From the NCBI GenBank assembly GCA_050697275.1, contig JBOGZI010000276.1, positions 1 through 7,108 on the forward strand: a stretch of 7,108 bases of DNA, written 5' to 3'. The position numbers and the translations under genes were made by a program. Positions 5,416-7,108 of the stretch are shown piece by piece. Each line of letters begins with the position of its first letter. Position 1 is the stretch's first letter. This DNA comes from JBOGZI01 sp050697275. GTDB lineage: Bacteria; Actinomycetota; Thermoleophilia; Solirubrobacterales; 70-9. The notes below the pieces were generated by a model that did not search any database, had not been told where the DNA came from, and saw only the letters and a list, made by a program, of their open reading frames with translations.

Positions 5416-5793
5416 CTACTGGGCCGCGTGCAGGTCCGAGCGCAGCTTCTGCGCCTCGCCCAGATAGGTGTGCTCGGGCTCGTGGTCGACCGGGCCGTAG
5501 TAGTGGACCAGGGCTCGGATCACCGAGGGCATCGCCCCGGACACGTCGATCTCGGCGGCGCAGAGCAGCGGCACCGCGTCGAGGCCGACCTTGCGGGCGG
5601 CCACCGCCGGGAACTCCGCGTTGAGGTCGTGCGTGGCGGTGAAGATGCAGCTAACCATCCGCTCGGGCTCCAGCGCGTTGCGGCTCATCAGCTCGCGCAT
5701 CAAATCCTCGGTCGCCGCGACGATCGCCTCGGGGTCGTTTCTGGCCGCCCGGGTCGCCCCCCGCACCGCCCAGAGTCGAAGCTCGTCGCTCAT
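5416..5793 (-). CDS. aroH: Monofunctional chorismate mutase, AroH (Bacillus subtilis) type
   Basis: Chorismate mutase rearranges chorismate to prephenate, the branch point toward Tyr and Phe. The 125-residue protein matches the trimeric AroH fold rather than the all-helical AroQ type. RGAT (residues 11-14), SCIFTATHDLNAEFPAVAAR (48-67), PLLCAAEIDV (75-84), SVIRAL (90-95) and TYLGEAQKLRSDL (109-121) line up with the B. subtilis enzyme. The catalytic residues known there (Arg7, Arg63, Cys75, Glu78, Arg90, Tyr108) correspond to Arg11, Arg67, Cys78, Glu81, Arg93 and Tyr110, all present. The start codon overlaps the stop of the pseudouridine synthase gene in an ATGA arrangement, which indicates translational coupling. 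It supplies prephenate for the prephenate dehydrogenase encoded further along the same strand. No regulatory domain is attached, so control would come from the other enzymes. Confidence 0.95.
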   Translation of the reverse strand: MSDELRLWAVRGATRAARNDPEAIVAATEDLMRELMSRNALEPERMVSCIFTATHDLNAEFPAVAARKVGLDAVPLLCAAEIDVSGAMPSVIRALVHYYGPVDHEPEHTYLGEAQKLRSDLHAAQ

Positions 5794-6485
5794 GGCGCGT
5801 CATCTTCCCAGAGGGCGGCCACCTCACCCTCGCTCAGCCGGCGCGCTCCGCCGCTCGGGAGGTCCCCGAGCTCGAGCGAGCCGATCCTGATCCTGCGCAG
5901 CGCCTCGACCTCGTTGCCGATCGCCTCGGCCATTCGCCGCACCTGCCTCTTTCGGCCCTCCCGGATCGTCAGCTCCAGCTCGCGCTCGCCGCAGCGATCG
6001 ACCTTGGCAGGAGCGGTGGGCCCGTCCTCCAAGCGCACGCCCCGCCGCAGGCGCTCCAGGTCACTCTCGCCCGGGGGGCGGGCGAGCCGGACCAGATAGG
6101 TCTTCGGGACCTCGTGGCGCGGATGGGTGAGCCGCTCGGCGAGCTCGCCGTCGTTGGTGAGCAGAATCAGCCCGGTCGAGTCGGCGTCCAGCCGGCCGAC
6201 CGGGTAGAGGCGGCCGGGCGAGTCGACCAGTTGGGTCAGCGCGCGCCGCCGGCCCGGTTCACGGGCGGTCGAGACCACCCCGGCCGGCTTGTTGACGGCC
6301 CACACCTCGCGCGGCTCGGGGGCGACGGGCCGTCCGTCGACGGCGACCCGGCTCGCCTCGTCCACGTCACGGGCCGGATCGATGACCCGGTCGCCGCCCA
6401 CGCTCACCCTGCCCGCCGCGATCAGCCGCTCGGCGGCCCGCCGGGAGGCGACGCCGCTGTGAGCCAGGTACTTGGCGAGCCGCAC
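5790..6485 (-). CDS. rluB: RluB/RsuA-family rRNA pseudouridine synthase
   Basis: A 231-residue pseudouridine synthase that isomerises a specific uridine in ribosomal RNA. The N-terminal S4 RNA-binding domain is visible as RLAKYLAHSGVASRRAAERLI (residues 2-22) followed by GRVSVGG (25-31). The catalytic domain has NKPAGVVST (65-73), the family motif GRLDADSTGLILLTNDG (97-113) with catalytic Asp100, PKTYLV (127-132) and EGRKRQVRRM (176-185). RluB acts on 23S rRNA, RsuA on 16S rRNA; the sequence places it in this family, and the RluB choice rests on gene context next to aromatic and chromosome genes, so the exact target is uncertain. Translation starts at a GTG, chosen because the S4 motif begins at residue 2. 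That codon lies seven bases after the amidase stop, with no clear ribosome binding site. Its stop overlaps the aroH start. Confidence 0.92.
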   Translation of the reverse strand: MRLAKYLAHSGVASRRAAERLIAAGRVSVGGDRVIDPARDVDEASRVAVDGRPVAPEPREVWAVNKPAGVVSTAREPGRRRALTQLVDSPGRLYPVGRLDADSTGLILLTNDGELAERLTHPRHEVPKTYLVRLARPPGESDLERLRRGVRLEDGPTAPAKVDRCGERELELTIREGRKRQVRRMAEAIGNEVEALRRIRIGSLELGDLPSGGARRLSEGEVAALWEDDAP

Positions 6486-6492
6486 CCGGCGC

Positions 6493-7108
6493 TCAGCAGG
6501 AGCCGAGCTTCTGAAGGTCGCTCCGGTAGCGGTCCATCGAGGCCTTGTCGAAGTCCCCGTGGGTCCTCCCCCGGAAGCGGCGGTCGAGCTCCTTGTAGTA
6601 CGGCGAGGAGAGGCTCTCGTTGTGCCCGATCACTCCCTCGACCGGGATAGCGAAGCGGCAGCGAAGCCACTGGGTGAGCTTCAGCGAGGCGTTCAGCTGG
6701 GCGGGCCGGTTGAGCACGTCGGAGTCGCTGAAGCCGACGTGCTCGATTCCGATCGCCACATGGTTGAGCCCCACCACGTGGCGGCAGCGGGTCGAGACCG
6801 GGACGAACTTGAAGACGCCTCCGCCCCCGGAGACGGCAAAGTGCGAGCAGACGTTGGGCTTCTCGTGGAACTCCGGATCGGGGCGGTTGGGGGCGAACGT
6901 GTTGTAGATCGAGCCGATGCTGCCCGCCTCGGCGTAGTGGATGACGACGAGCTTCGGCGAGCGCAGCCTCCACTTGAAGTGCCCGTAGTGCCGCTTCGAG
7001 TAGCCGGCCATGTCCCTCTTGCGGCCCTTCTTGTAGGGGATCGGCTTCTTCTTGAGGGCGGGCTTGGCGGCGGCGGCCTCCGCGCTCGGGGGAGCCTCGC
7101 CGCCCGCG
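6493..7108 (-). CDS. N-acetylmuramoyl-L-alanine amidase (Amidase_2/PGRP fold), 5' end cut by window edge
   Basis: A zinc amidase that would cut the bond between N-acetylmuramic acid and L-alanine in peptidoglycan. Counting from an internal Met at 7011, the domain shows LVVIHYAEAGS (21-31) with zinc-ligand His25, CSHFAVSGGGGVFKFV (55-70), NHVAIGIEHVGF (83-94) with a conserved Glu, GVIGHNESLSSPYY (126-139) with His130, and RTHGDFDKASMDRYRSDL (149-166), whose His/Asp supplies the third ligand. The frame stays open from this Met to the right edge through a further Ala/Pro/Lys-rich stretch (7012-7107), and its last part (IPYKKGRKRD) looks continuous with the domain. The true start is therefore probably outside, possibly with a signal peptide. 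A start at 7011 cannot be excluded, but AGAGGG lies too close to it to be a good ribosome binding site. It precedes the pseudouridine synthase by seven bases, and a cell-wall role unrelated to the aromatic genes is likely. Confidence 0.87.
   Translation of the reverse strand, partial: AGGEAPPSAEAAAAKPALKKKPIPYKKGRKRDMAGYSKRHYGHFKWRLRSPKLVVIHYAEAGSIGSIYNTFAPNRPDPEFHEKPNVCSHFAVSGGGGVFKFVPVSTRCRHVVGLNHVAIGIEHVGFSDSDVLNRPAQLNASLKLTQWLRCRFAIPVEGVIGHNESLSSPYYKELDRRFRGRTHGDFDKASMDRYRSDLQKLGSC

Noticed and set aside
4954..6099. 381-codon open frame on the plus strand
   Set aside because: Antisense to the acetyltransferase, aroH and rluB genes, all of which have clear catalytic motifs.
1..7108. tRNA or rRNA genes, CRISPR arrays, insertion sequences, phage attachment sites
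   Set aside because: No regularly spaced repeats, transposase-like ORFs or tRNA-like cloverleaf sequences were recognised; almost the whole window is explained by housekeeping genes.

Overview
The window is a very GC-rich stretch in which every convincing gene lies on the minus strand. The tight spacing, third-position G/C bias, gene order (a RluB-type pseudouridine synthase next to aromatic-pathway genes ending in aroA) and protein flavour suggest a high-GC actinobacterium. A Thermoleophilia/Solirubrobacterales-like lineage is my best guess, but this is inference from style and gene order, not from a marker gene.

In the direction of transcription (right to left) the layout is as follows. 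(1) The 3' part of a zinc N-acetylmuramoyl-L-alanine amidase, cut by the right edge. (2) A RluB/RsuA-family pseudouridine synthase (5790-6485). (3) An AroH-type chorismate mutase (5416-5793), overlapping the previous gene by four bases. (4) A GNAT acetyltransferase (4873-5385), preceded by a perfect 9-bp hairpin that fills the whole intergenic gap. (5) A HisC-family PLP aminotransferase (3740-4831). (6) A 317-bp gap holding a candidate promoter, a short ORF ending in Tyr-Phe-Tyr-Phe-Trp-Arg-Phe-Thr, and nested RNA stems. (7) A class I DAHP synthase (2325-3422). (8) Prephenate dehydrogenase with a C-terminal ACT domain (1238-2317). (9) EPSP synthase (aroA), cut by the left edge after 400 codons.

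Together the genes encode the entry step of the shikimate pathway (DAHP synthase), its sixth step (EPSP synthase), and the branch from chorismate to tyrosine: chorismate mutase, prephenate dehydrogenase and, probably, the HisC-like protein as the aromatic aminotransferase. No prephenate dehydratase is present in the window.

The most interesting element is the gap before the DAHP synthase. It looks like a ribosome-mediated attenuator that senses Phe, Tyr and Trp at once: an aromatic-codon leader peptide, possibly leaderless, whose codons can base-pair just upstream of the DAHP synthase ribosome binding site. An 11-bp stem is nested inside that pairing. There is no U-tract, so control of translation is a better guess than a classical intrinsic terminator.
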